Below, one piece after another: positions 1 through 5,638 of a stretch of DNA of 7,465 nucleotides. Source of the DNA: PNKC01 sp039917655 (GTDB lineage: Bacteria; Chloroflexota; Dehalococcoidia; Tepidiformales; Tepidiformaceae); assembly GCA_039917655.1 (NCBI GenBank), contig JBDSJC010000233.1, forward strand, positions 1-7,465, in the 5' to 3' direction. Both the position numbers and the translations under genes were made by a program. Within the stretch, counting starts at the first letter, position 1. Each line of letters begins with the position of its first letter. The notes beneath the pieces are model-generated. The model searched no databases. It was not told where the DNA came from and was given only the letters and a program-made list of their open reading frames with translations.

Positions 1-158
1 GGCAGTTGGTCGAAATGGTCTACGGAAATCCCCTGGACTGGTCGAAGGTTGCTCGCGATTTAGGGGTCGGCGAATCGCTGGCTATGGAATACCTCGAGGG
101 CTACGCTCACCGCGGCGAGCCCGCGAAGCTAGTGCAATTTCCGGTCCGCAATCGCTGA
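1..158 (+). CDS. C-terminal fragment of an unidentified protein
   Basis: An open frame enters from the left edge (first full codon at base 3) and ends at TGA 156-158, giving about 51 residues. The segment is amphipathic and protein-like. It contains DWSKVARDLGVGESLAMEYL, whose spacing suggests two short helices such as a helix-turn-helix, but that is only an impression. I do not recognise the family. The gene converges on the DGQHR gene and lies in the lower-GC island segment, so it probably belongs to the island. The missing N-terminal part lies outside the window. Confidence 0.5.
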   Translation, partial: QLVEMVYGNPLDWSKVARDLGVGESLAMEYLEGYAHRGEPAKLVQFPVRNR

Positions 159-431
159 CAATTGCCTAATCGGTCAAGCGTCATGGTCAGCACCAACAAG
201 CTCAGCCGTGGACAAGCCGGTGAGTACCTCCCCTATTACTCGCCCCTTGGCCGGTTCCTAAGACAAAGAGGTGAGCTTCGGGATCTCGAAATTCTGGGGC
301 GGAGAGGAGCTGGCGAACCTCGAGCCGCTCAGAGGCTCTGGGACGCCGATTGCTCGCCGAAGCAGGGACACGCCCGACGGCTGCCAAGCTCGTGCAACCC
401 GAAGGGCAAACTCGTTTCTGCCCAGTTGGAC
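159..431. other. Gap between convergent genes, no supported gene
   Basis: These 273 bases separate the stops of the left partial gene and the DGQHR gene. A frame beginning with TTG at 162 stays open into the DGQHR 3' end, but its product is rich in Arg, Pro and Ser and resembles no family I know. The only structure seen is a 5-bp stem (GAGCC 322-326 with GGCTC 334-338) with no following T-run, so no terminator can be claimed for either gene. Confidence 0.5.
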
Positions 432-1520
432 CTAACGCTTCACCGCCGATACTAGCACGCGGAAAAGCTTGTTAATGCCCGACGAGCCAGGAAGAAATTC
501 GTCTCGATTCAGGTCTTCGCTTTCCAAGGGCACACGCGCCAAGACATCGGCGAATGTGGACTCAGAAACCAGTTCCTCTGTACCGCGCAACTGCGGGTAC
601 GCCACACGCAGGAACATCATCAGAGCGGAGAAACCGGTGGTCCGGTTCAAAATGAAGCCTGGTTCGACAGGTTCCCAAGCGCCACTCCATCTGATACGAA
701 CGGCACTCAATAAGTTCCAGACATTCCGAGCAATAACGGCGTCCCGTTCCTCGATAAAGAGACGGCGAAAGGGGACGTCGACTTCATCGTTGGACGAAGT
801 GCTTAGCCGCCCTCCGCGACGGAGCACGTCGCGATCCTGAAGGGCATTGCGCGTTATCATCTCAAGCAGTTTATCGACGACCAGCGCCTGGGTCAGCGTC
901 TCTCCCTTGACACCGGGCGTTGCGACGCCGAGGAGCTTGATACGGCGATACAACGGACTCCCGGTCTCCGAATTCAGCAACTGCGCCACTTGATGAGCGG
1001 ATTTTTGTGGGCTTCTTGCCTTGGCGAAGTCGAACAAATCATAAGCGAGAGAGCGGTTCACTTTCGTCTGCTTCAGATTGATCGTCGCGAATGTCAGTGC
1101 CTGCTCCTCAAGATCCATATCGACAAAGATCACAACAGGCGATTCGAAATCTGCCGTCGCTGCCTCTAAACCTGCTATCCGATGCTGGCCGTCCAGAATC
1201 TGTGCGACGTTGCGACGGCGAGCAATTTGCATGCGGCCCAAGTGGTAGGTAACGTCCTCCGACTTGACGGCGAGAATGACGGCGGTGGGAAAGGTAGCGT
1301 CGGATGTTTGCACATATTGGCTGAGTTCCCGGACGCGGGCCGCGTCGAGGGGTCGTTGAATTCCGAGATACCTTTCGACATCCCTCTGCTCTAGACGCCG
1401 GACGTCTGCAAATGAGATCTCGACCAAGTCCGGTGCTGCCATCACGCCAAGGTAGAACGTACCGATGGGCTGCCGGACCTCGAGACACGGAAATTCGAGC
1501 GTATCAAGGGAACTATTCAT
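432..1520 (-). CDS. DGQHR-domain protein (DndB/DpdB-like, ParB/Srx-like fold)
   Basis: This 362-residue protein carries the signature DGQHR at residues 110-114, followed by a helix (IAGLEAA) and by FATINLKQTKVNRSL near 143-157. The N-terminal part has FYLGVMAAPDLVEISF and, near 74-82, DATFPTAVI, also typical of the family. DGQHR proteins include DndB of DNA phosphorothioation islands and DpdB of the 7-deazaguanine DNA-modification system. The motif is related to the DGQQR of DUF262 proteins and to the nucleotide-binding ParB/sulfiredoxin fold. No dnd or dpd partner genes are visible here, so the exact role is unknown. A role in nucleic-acid defence or its control is inferred from family and context. 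The ATG start is supported by AGGGAA (complement of 1528-1533) eight bases upstream and by the 8-base overlap with the end of the membrane-protein gene, which implies translational coupling. The gene looks complete and undamaged. Confidence 0.85.
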   Translation of the reverse strand: MNSSLDTLEFPCLEVRQPIGTFYLGVMAAPDLVEISFADVRRLEQRDVERYLGIQRPLDAARVRELSQYVQTSDATFPTAVILAVKSEDVTYHLGRMQIARRRNVAQILDGQHRIAGLEAATADFESPVVIFVDMDLEEQALTFATINLKQTKVNRSLAYDLFDFAKARSPQKSAHQVAQLLNSETGSPLYRRIKLLGVATPGVKGETLTQALVVDKLLEMITRNALQDRDVLRRGGRLSTSSNDEVDVPFRRLFIEERDAVIARNVWNLLSAVRIRWSGAWEPVEPGFILNRTTGFSALMMFLRVAYPQLRGTEELVSESTFADVLARVPLESEDLNRDEFLPGSSGINKLFRVLVSAVKR

Positions 1521-2043
1521 TATCGAGTTCCCTGAATTGCTCGGTCAGATCGTCGCGCTGACGGTCGATCACTTGAGAGAAGCTAAGCTGTTGGCGCTCT
1601 CCGTCAGCGACGGTCGCGAAGAAGGACACGGTTAGAGCGACGAAGAGAGCGGCAGCAGAGAGAAACAGCGTCAGCGACTCGTTAAAGCGAAATTGTTGGT
1701 TCGTGCGGGCGCTGACGACATTGGCAGTTTGGACGCCGGCGTAAATCAGCGTGGACGCGACAAGGACAACAACAGACACGAACAGCATGACCCCCCTCCA
1801 GCGTAGCCGAGTCACATCCCGATCGATGGAGCACACGTAGGCAGGCATGGCGATCATCGCCGCCGCGTATAGCCCGAGTTGTCCCTGATTGACGAGGTCG
1901 AGGGATCGCCCGTTTTCATCCAGCACCGCGAACAGTAAGGCCGACCCACCGAGTGGGATGGCGACCGAAAGGAAGGTCCATAGGAACCACGTCGCGGCAT
2001 TGTTCCAGTGCTCTTTCTGAGGGAGCTGCAAGGTATGTTTCAC
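1513..2043 (-). CDS. Four-helix membrane protein coupled to the DGQHR gene
   Basis: This 176-residue protein has four clear hydrophobic segments at about residues 18-40, 55-72, 84-105 and 123-145. The basic loop between helices 2 and 3 (RDVTRLRWR) and the basic N-terminus suggest that both ends face the cytoplasm. After helix 4 comes a charged, probably helical tail (148-176, rich in Gln, Arg, Asp, Glu) that could contact a soluble partner. I do not recognise a named family. The GTG start is well supported: AGGAG (complement of 2051-2055) lies seven bases upstream. The last eight coding bases overlap the DGQHR start, so the two proteins are likely made together and may act together, with the DGQHR protein recruited to the membrane through the tail. 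That partnership is inferred. Upstream, a frame ending TGA at 2040 overlaps this GTG by four bases. Confidence 0.8.
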   Translation of the reverse strand: MKHTLQLPQKEHWNNAATWFLWTFLSVAIPLGGSALLFAVLDENGRSLDLVNQGQLGLYAAAMIAMPAYVCSIDRDVTRLRWRGVMLFVSVVVLVASTLIYAGVQTANVVSARTNQQFRFNESLTLFLSAAALFVALTVSFFATVADGERQQLSFSQVIDRQRDDLTEQFRELDNE

Positions 2044-2142
2044 TCTGTCACTCCTGCGATCGGACGATGCTTGCCCCGAACGTCCTCGTCAGACGCTGAC
2101 GGATCGGGCAGATGCTTCGGTAGCTCCTCAACACCAGCCGAT
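2040..2142 (-). pseudogene. Possible C-terminal tail of a lost upstream gene
   Basis: A minus-strand frame ends at TGA 2042-2040 and overlaps the GTG start of the membrane-protein gene as GTGA, the usual arrangement of coupled genes. The last part of its product is acidic and protein-like (SAGVEELPKHLPDPSASDED, then a short basic end VRGKHRPIAGVTE). Further upstream the same frame becomes Arg/His-rich and overlaps the DUF262/restriction chimera in another frame. A real tail is therefore plausible only for roughly the last 35 codons. It may be what remains of the gene that once headed the operon, or a frameshifted end of the restriction-helicase stub. I cannot assign a family, and chance cannot be excluded. 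Confidence 0.25.
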
Positions 2143-2158
2143 TGGCTTCCAAAATGCT

Positions 2159-2443
2159 TTACGCGCGGCGGAAACCATGGGCCGCGGCCGTTACGGCATC
2201 TGATGTGTTCGCGGGTTGGCGGACCATGCCGAATGTCCAGGGGCCGAACGAACCTTCGGCGGTGACGGCATCGCACCAGCGTTTGGCGGCGGCCTGCACT
2301 CCCTCGGTCTGTTCGAGAATGTCCTCCCACAATGGTTGCCATTGGCCGGTTCGGGTCCAGACGTAACCTCTTTGGAATATGGGAGCCAGGTACCGTCGCT
2401 TAGATTCAAAGAGATGGTACACATCCGTCTTGTCCGTCTTCAC
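2159..2443 (-). pseudogene. Chimeric stub: DUF262 head fused to restriction-helicase tail
   Basis: From a GTG at 2443 this frame encodes 94 residues. Residues 1-47 match the start of DUF262 proteins (GmrSD and SspE relatives): a KTD opening, YHLFESKRRY, the core PIFQRGYVW (21-29) and QWQPLWEDI (34-42). A normal DUF262 protein continues for hundreds of residues and has a DGQQR motif soon after; both are missing. From about residue 48 the sequence changes to AAAKRWCDAVTAEGSFGPW (51-69) and MVRQPANTSDAV, which resembles the extreme C-terminus of type III restriction (Res) DEAD-box subunits, where an Arg-Trp-x-x-Ala-Val...Gly-x-Phe-Gly-x-Trp pattern is common. The join lies near 2302 and is in frame, as expected from a deletion between two same-strand genes. 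GGGGG lies seven bases before the GTG. The product is unlikely to be functional. The DUF262 call is firmer than the Res call. Confidence 0.65.
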
Positions 2444-2564
2444 GTTGCAGCCCCCGAAGTCGTCTTTCGCCGGAGTGTACACGGCGAGGGGCTGGCGCTG
2501 ACCAATACACCTGATCGAGGTCGATCGAGTACAATCCCCGGCCAACGATAGTTGCGCGAACGAG
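2444..2564. promoter_or_regulatory. Divergent spacer between the two stubs, possible operator repeats
   Basis: These 121 bases lie between the divergent starts of the DUF262 and methyltransferase heads, so they probably once held two promoters. Visible elements are TACAAT at 2530-2535 on the plus strand (a fair -10 without a good -35), a perfect palindrome GTGTACAC at 2475-2482, and two direct copies of GATCGAG (2513-2519 and 2523-2529) ten bases apart, on the same helical face. None of these is proof of a regulator site. Confidence 0.25.
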
Positions 2565-2753
2565 GTGGACGGATTGGTTGAACTGATCTGGGATGGCAAG
2601 TACGACGCGGAGGGGCGCCGGGTGTCGCCGCCGCGGATCGCGCTGCCGTTCCAGACGGTGGAGACGGTGAACGACATCTACGGGCACGTCACGCCTGCGA
2701 TGCAGGATGCGGTGGCGGAGACGATGGACCGGCTGTTCGAGGTCCGCGGGTGA
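2565..2753 (+). pseudogene. Chimeric stub: DNA methyltransferase head fused to tyrosine integrase tail
   Basis: This 62-residue frame has two unrelated halves. Residues 5-36 contain VELIWDGKYDAEGRRV then PPRIALPFQTVETVN, the characteristic opening of type III-like site-specific DNA methyltransferases, which normally runs on towards the WRNRLIWGDN segment and the catalytic motifs; all of these are absent here. Residues 37-62 contain IYGHVTPAMQDAVAETMDRL, the extreme C-terminus of phage-type tyrosine recombinases. Y39 sits at the position of the catalytic tyrosine, but the remaining Arg and His active-site residues and all upstream domains are missing. The join is near 2673 and in frame. The stub ends 91 bases from the encoded CCA of tRNA-Phe, where an integrase gene would be expected. 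A GTG at 2565 is the apparent start, with weak ribosome-binding support. Neither activity can survive. Confidence 0.7.
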
Positions 2754-2765
2754 AAGTTTCGGAGC

Positions 2766-2787
2766 TTAAGGGGTAAGTTAAGGGGTA
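2766..2787. repeat. Tandem TTAAGGGGTA repeat beside the integrase tail
   Basis: Two perfect copies of TTAAGGGGTA lie at 2766-2775 and 2778-2787, separated by AG, between the integrase stop and the tRNA. Closely spaced short direct repeats in this position are typical of arm-type integrase binding sites near an attachment site. That role is inferred only from location. Confidence 0.45.
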
Positions 2788-2801
2788 CGCTCCGGGAGCG
2801 T
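2787..2801. repeat. Inverted repeat ACGCTCC-G-GGAGCGT
   Basis: This is a perfect 15-base dyad around a central G that begins at the last base of the second tandem repeat. As RNA it could form a six-pair stem with a three-base loop, but no T-run follows. It could be a protein site in the attachment region or a weak terminator remnant for the integrase. Confidence 0.35.
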
Positions 2802-2844
2802 GTCGGAATTGGTCGTCTTATTGTCGAGTGTTGAATCTAATTTG

Positions 2845-2871
2845 TGGTGCCGAGGCCCAGACTTGAACTGG
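2845..2871. other. Predicted attachment site at the tRNA-Phe 3' end
   Basis: Tyrosine recombinases that use tRNA genes commonly cross over within the T arm and acceptor 3' strand, so the tRNA 3' end up to about the T loop is the likely core. The integrase tail and the tandem repeats lie directly outside it. No second copy occurs in the window, so the exact core length cannot be read off. Confidence 0.45.
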
Positions 2872-2920
2872 GGACACCTGCATTTTCAGTGCAGTGCTCT
2901 ACCAACTGAGCTACCTCGGC
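2845..2920 (-). tRNA. tRNA-Phe (GAA anticodon)
   Basis: The reverse complement folds into a complete cloverleaf. The seven-pair acceptor stem is GCCGAGG with CCTCGGC. The D arm is GCTC/GAGC. The anticodon stem is CTGCA/TGCAG around the loop CTGAAAA, which places GAA at positions 34-36. The variable loop is GTGTC, and the T arm is CCCAG/CTGGG around TTCAAGT. The discriminator base is A (2848), and the 3' CCA is encoded (2845-2847). The gene decodes phenylalanine codons UUC and UUU. It is intact, although the island abuts its 3' end, as expected when the integrating element restores that end. Confidence 0.97.
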
Positions 2921-2952
2921 GCGCGCGCGGACCCCGCCTGGCCCGAAGATTG

Positions 2953-2981
2953 ATGGTAGGCATGGCCTTTCCGGGGGTCAA
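2953..2981 (-). promoter_or_regulatory. Promoter of tRNA-Phe
   Basis: Read on the minus strand, TTGACC (complement of 2976-2981) and TACCAT (complement of 2953-2958) are separated by exactly 17 bases and resemble sigma-70-type -35 and -10 boxes. Transcription would start near 2946, giving a leader of about 25 bases before the mature tRNA 5' end at 2920. It lies on the chromosomal side, so island insertion left it intact. Confidence 0.65.
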
Positions 2982-3043
2982 GAATTCCGGGCCCGCCAGG
3001 AGCTCGGCCTCCGGCCACTCGCCACCCCGATCCCGGAGCGCAG

Positions 3044-3049
3044 TATCAT
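3044..3049 (+). promoter_or_regulatory. Candidate -10 box, possibly leaderless epoxide hydrolase mRNA
   Basis: TATCAT ends eight bases before the A of the epoxide hydrolase ATG at 3057, so transcription from it would begin at or next to the start codon and yield a leaderless mRNA. No good -35 sits 17 bases upstream. The sequence just before the ATG (CATCTGACGC) has no clear ribosome-binding site, which fits leaderless translation. Confidence 0.35.
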
Positions 3050-3056
3050 CTGACGC

Positions 3057-4190
3057 ATGGAAATTCGGCCGTACCGCATCAACGTCGCCCAGCCAGTCCT
3101 CGATGACCTGAAGACACGGCTCGAGCACACCCGCTGGCCCCGCCAGCTCGGCGATGCCGGTTGGGACTACGGCGCCAACCTCGGGTACATCCGCGGACTC
3201 TGCGACTACTGGCGCGACGGCTACGATTGGCGGGCCCACGAGGCGGCAATCAACGTCTACCCGCAGTTCCTCTGCGAGGTGGACGGCGTGGACATCCACT
3301 TCATCTACGTCCGGGGAAAGGGTCCCAACCCGTTTCCGCTGCTTCTGGTTCACGGCTGGCCGAGTTCGATCGTGGAGTTTCTCGAACTGATCGGGCCGCT
3401 GACGGATCCCGCTGCCCACGGCGGCGACCCCGCGGACTCCTTCGACGTGGTGATCCCGGCGCTTCCGGGGTTTGGCTTCGGCGGACAGCCCGCCGACCGC
3501 GGGTGGGGCATCAGCCGCATCGCCGCAACGTTCGATCGCCTGATGACCGAGGGGCTTGGCTATGGACGCTATGGCGTTCAGGGCGGCGATTGGGGCGGCA
3601 TCACCGCCGCGAAGATGGCCTCCGCCCACTCCGATCACGTGGCCGCCATCCATCTTAATTTCGTGGTTGCGCCCCCTCCGCCGGGGGACCTGAGTGACGA
3701 GGACAAGGCGGCGGTGGCGGCCCGTGACGCCTTCCAGGCCGTCGAAACGGGCTACAGCAACGTCCAGGGCACGAGGCCCGATTCCCTCACGCTTGCCCAA
3801 ACCGATTCGCCGGCGGGCCTCGCGGCGTGGGTCGTTGAGAAGTTCCGCGCCTGGGGCGACTGCGATGGAGACGTCGAGAAGGCGTTTTCGCGCGATGCGC
3901 TGCTCACGAATCTGATGTTCTACTGGGCGCCGAACAGCGTCGCCAGTTCTGCGCGCATCTATTACGAAGCGCGCCGCGACCCTACATCCTTCCGCTACGG
4001 AAAGGTTGAGGTGCCGACGGCCGTGGCGGCCTTTCCGAAGGAGCCGTGGCGGGCCCCGCGACACTGGGCCGACCTTCGCTTCAACATCCAGCGCTGGACC
4101 GAGATGTCGGCCGGCGGACATTTCGCGGCGCTCGAACAGCCGCAGCTGCTGTTGGATGACATGCGGGCGTTCTTCGCTACCATTCGCTGA
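3057..4190 (+). CDS. Epoxide hydrolase, EHN-type alpha/beta hydrolase
   Basis: This 377-residue protein has the layout of microsomal-type epoxide hydrolases. The N-terminal EHN region (about 1-105) begins IRPYRINVAQPVLDDLKTRL and includes the conserved RWP (26-28). It is followed by an alpha/beta hydrolase fold with HGWP (99-102) forming the oxyanion hole, PGFGFG (137-142), and the nucleophile elbow GGDWGG with catalytic Asp178. Near the C-terminus GGHFAALEQP supplies the catalytic His355. These enzymes add water to epoxides to give diols through an ester intermediate on the Asp. The natural substrate cannot be told. Length is normal and no signal peptide is seen, so it is cytoplasmic. Its stop lies five bases from the stop of the convergent SnoaL-like gene, with no separate terminator. 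Confidence 0.9.
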   Translation: MEIRPYRINVAQPVLDDLKTRLEHTRWPRQLGDAGWDYGANLGYIRGLCDYWRDGYDWRAHEAAINVYPQFLCEVDGVDIHFIYVRGKGPNPFPLLLVHGWPSSIVEFLELIGPLTDPAAHGGDPADSFDVVIPALPGFGFGGQPADRGWGISRIAATFDRLMTEGLGYGRYGVQGGDWGGITAAKMASAHSDHVAAIHLNFVVAPPPPGDLSDEDKAAVAARDAFQAVETGYSNVQGTRPDSLTLAQTDSPAGLAAWVVEKFRAWGDCDGDVEKAFSRDALLTNLMFYWAPNSVASSARIYYEARRDPTSFRYGKVEVPTAVAAFPKEPWRAPRHWADLRFNIQRWTEMSAGGHFAALEQPQLLLDDMRAFFATIR

Positions 4191-4195
4191 GGCAG

Positions 4196-4549
4196 TCACG
4201 GCAGTTGGTGTGTGTAGACCTCGTTCAGCGTGATCTGGTCGCCTTCCAGGAGAACCAGGTCGAAGCCTCGCAGCCTGCGCGTCGAACCGTCCGGCATGGC
4301 CATCGTGCAGAGCCAGCGCCCGCAGAAGCCTCCCTTGATCGCCCACACTTCGTCAGGCTCGTAGCGCATCGGTGGCGTGGCCGCGAAGAGCGCGTTGAGG
4401 TAGGCGCGAAGGGCTGCGTGGCCGTGAATGCCCGCCGCCGTTTGGTTGTCCTTGTAGATGACGTCCGGCCCGTAGAATGTCAGCAGCTTCTCAGTGTCCT
4501 TGTCCGTCCACGCCTGTAGCCACGCTGCGTTGTACGCCTCGATATCCAT
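4196..4549 (-). CDS. SnoaL/NTF2-like small protein
   Basis: This is a 117-residue protein starting MDIEAYNAAWLQAWTDKD. The short helical opening, LLTFYGPDVIYKDN, then GHAALRAYLNALFAATP and a series of beta strands ending DQITLNEVYTHQLP fit the cone-shaped SnoaL/NTF2 fold. Members act as small ketosteroid-isomerase-like enzymes, hydrolases or ligand binders, and function cannot be chosen from sequence alone. I chose the internal ATG at 4549 over the longer frame starting at 4585 because its A is also the last base of the epimerase TGA (TGATG). That is classic coupling, while the extra N-terminal residues (MARPRSSPGGHL) look unlike the family. It is likely co-expressed with the epimerase. Confidence 0.8.
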   Translation of the reverse strand: MDIEAYNAAWLQAWTDKDTEKLLTFYGPDVIYKDNQTAAGIHGHAALRAYLNALFAATPPMRYEPDEVWAIKGGFCGRWLCTMAMPDGSTRRLRGFDLVLLEGDQITLNEVYTHQLP

Positions 4550-5559
4550 CAAATGGCCTCCTGGGCTGCTTCGCGGGCGTGCCATGCTTCCAACGCCGCG
4601 GCCTCTTTTTCGGCTGTCAGCCCCGCCTTCCGCGACAACCCGTCGCGCCGCCGATCCCAGGCAAGGGTGTCAATGACAGTCTCTTTCAGCGGCCTGAACG
4701 TCAGCCCGGCGGCGATCGCCTTGCGGCAGTCGATTTTCGCGAACCCTGCCATCTGGTCGTTGCCGCCGACCCATAGTGGCAGCTCCATCCAAGGCGCGAT
4801 GCCCATTTCGGTCACGAACGCCTCTGGGACCCACAGCGGCTGGGCGTCGCTCCCGCTTACTGTCCGGCACGTGTCGAACACTTCGCCGAGAGTGAGCGGC
4901 GCGGCCGGGCCGGTGGCATTGAAAACGCCCACCGCTTTCGCTTCGACCATCCGGATCGTCCATTCGGCGAGGTCCCGCACGTCGATGATCTGGGTTTCGA
5001 GCTCAGGCCCAACCGGCGCGAGCACTTCGCCACCGCGTTCGACCCGCGCCGGCCAGTAGGTGAAGCGGTCCGTCGGGTCATCCGGCCCAACGATCAGTCC
5101 CGGCCGGATGACCAGTGCGCGACCCGGCATCACAGCCTCAACCGTCTCCTCGCAGAGCGCCTTCAGTGGTCCATAAGCGTCGCCGGTTACCTCTTCGGTC
5201 GTGGCGTCGGCGAGCCTACCTAGCGGCGCCGATTCGTCCATCCCCGGCTCGCGGAAGTTCGCGAGCACCGAGATCGTGGAGATGAACGTGTAATGATCGA
5301 CGCTCGCGGCGAGGGCCTCGACAGACATGTGGACGACTCGCGGCAGGTAGCCAGCGGCATCGATCACGGCGTCCCAACGCCGCCCGGCAAGCGCGCCAAG
5401 GTCTTTTGTGCGGTCACCATGGATCTCTTCCACGTCCGGAAAGAGGCCGGGGTTGGTCTGTCCGCGGTTGAAAATGGTCACTACGTGTCCCGCGGAAAGC
5501 GCGGCTACCACCAGGTGCCGTCCGACGAACACCGTCCCGCCCAGGATCAGGATCTTCAT
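4549..5559 (-). CDS. NAD(P)-dependent epimerase/reductase (atypical SDR)
   Basis: This 336-residue protein has an N-terminal Rossmann fold. GGTVFVGRH (7-15) is the nucleotide-binding glycine motif, and FNRGQ after strand 2 (30-34) has an Arg32 that favours NADP. D49, then DAVIDAAGY (63-71) and FISTIS (92-97) mark later strands. The catalytic pair is Tyr129 and Lys133 in YGPLK. The C-terminal half (from about 150, VIRPGLIVGPDDPTDRFTYW) is the substrate lobe. It resembles the NAD-dependent epimerase/dehydratase and isoflavone-reductase-like group; the substrate is unknown. AGGGG lies nine bases before the ATG. It lies 79 bases downstream of the coiled-coil gene and overlaps the SnoaL-like gene by one base, so at least the last two form an operon. 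Confidence 0.88.
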   Translation of the reverse strand: MKILILGGTVFVGRHLVVAALSAGHVVTIFNRGQTNPGLFPDVEEIHGDRTKDLGALAGRRWDAVIDAAGYLPRVVHMSVEALAASVDHYTFISTISVLANFREPGMDESAPLGRLADATTEEVTGDAYGPLKALCEETVEAVMPGRALVIRPGLIVGPDDPTDRFTYWPARVERGGEVLAPVGPELETQIIDVRDLAEWTIRMVEAKAVGVFNATGPAAPLTLGEVFDTCRTVSGSDAQPLWVPEAFVTEMGIAPWMELPLWVGGNDQMAGFAKIDCRKAIAAGLTFRPLKETVIDTLAWDRRRDGLSRKAGLTAEKEAAALEAWHAREAAQEAI

Positions 5560-5571
5560 GAGGCCGTTCCC

Positions 5572-5627
5572 CTAAGCCGGCTTTTCGCCGTGCCGCGATG
5601 GAGTCTACCTGCTCGCGGCTGGCTTAG
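5572..5627. repeat. Inverted repeat in the epimerase leader
   Basis: CTAAGCC (5572-5578) and GGCTTAG (5621-5627) are perfect complements 42 bases apart. In the minus-strand transcript the arm nearer the epimerase, GGCTTAG, runs into its AGGGG ribosome-binding site, so pairing could hide that site. The long loop makes this speculative. Confidence 0.2.
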
Positions 5628-5638
5628 TCTTGCAACGG

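Larger units (their letters stand above)
1..2847. mobile_element. Right end of a decayed genomic island inserted at tRNA-Phe
   Basis: The stretch left of the tRNA-Phe 3' end holds an integrase C-terminal tail pointing at the tRNA, stubs of three genes typical of restriction islands (DUF262 protein, type III-like methyltransferase, type III restriction helicase), and a DGQHR-domain gene. The sampled GC content is clearly lower than to the right of the tRNA. Integration at tRNA 3' ends by tyrosine recombinases, with the integrase gene next to the tRNA, is well established. The far end of the island, with a second copy of the tRNA 3' sequence, must lie to the left of the window if it survives; no second copy was seen inside. 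The outline is inferred from gene content, not from a visible pair of boundaries. Confidence 0.6.

Noticed and set aside
921..935. GCCGAGG at about 926 as a possible second copy of the tRNA-Phe acceptor end
   Set aside because: Only seven bases match and they lie inside the DGQHR coding sequence, so this is chance, not an attachment repeat.
2886..4346. Minus-strand frame of 486 codons opposite the epoxide hydrolase and running into the tRNA
   Set aside because: It is a shadow of the epoxide hydrolase gene and overlaps a functional tRNA; its product is Arg/His-rich and has no motifs.
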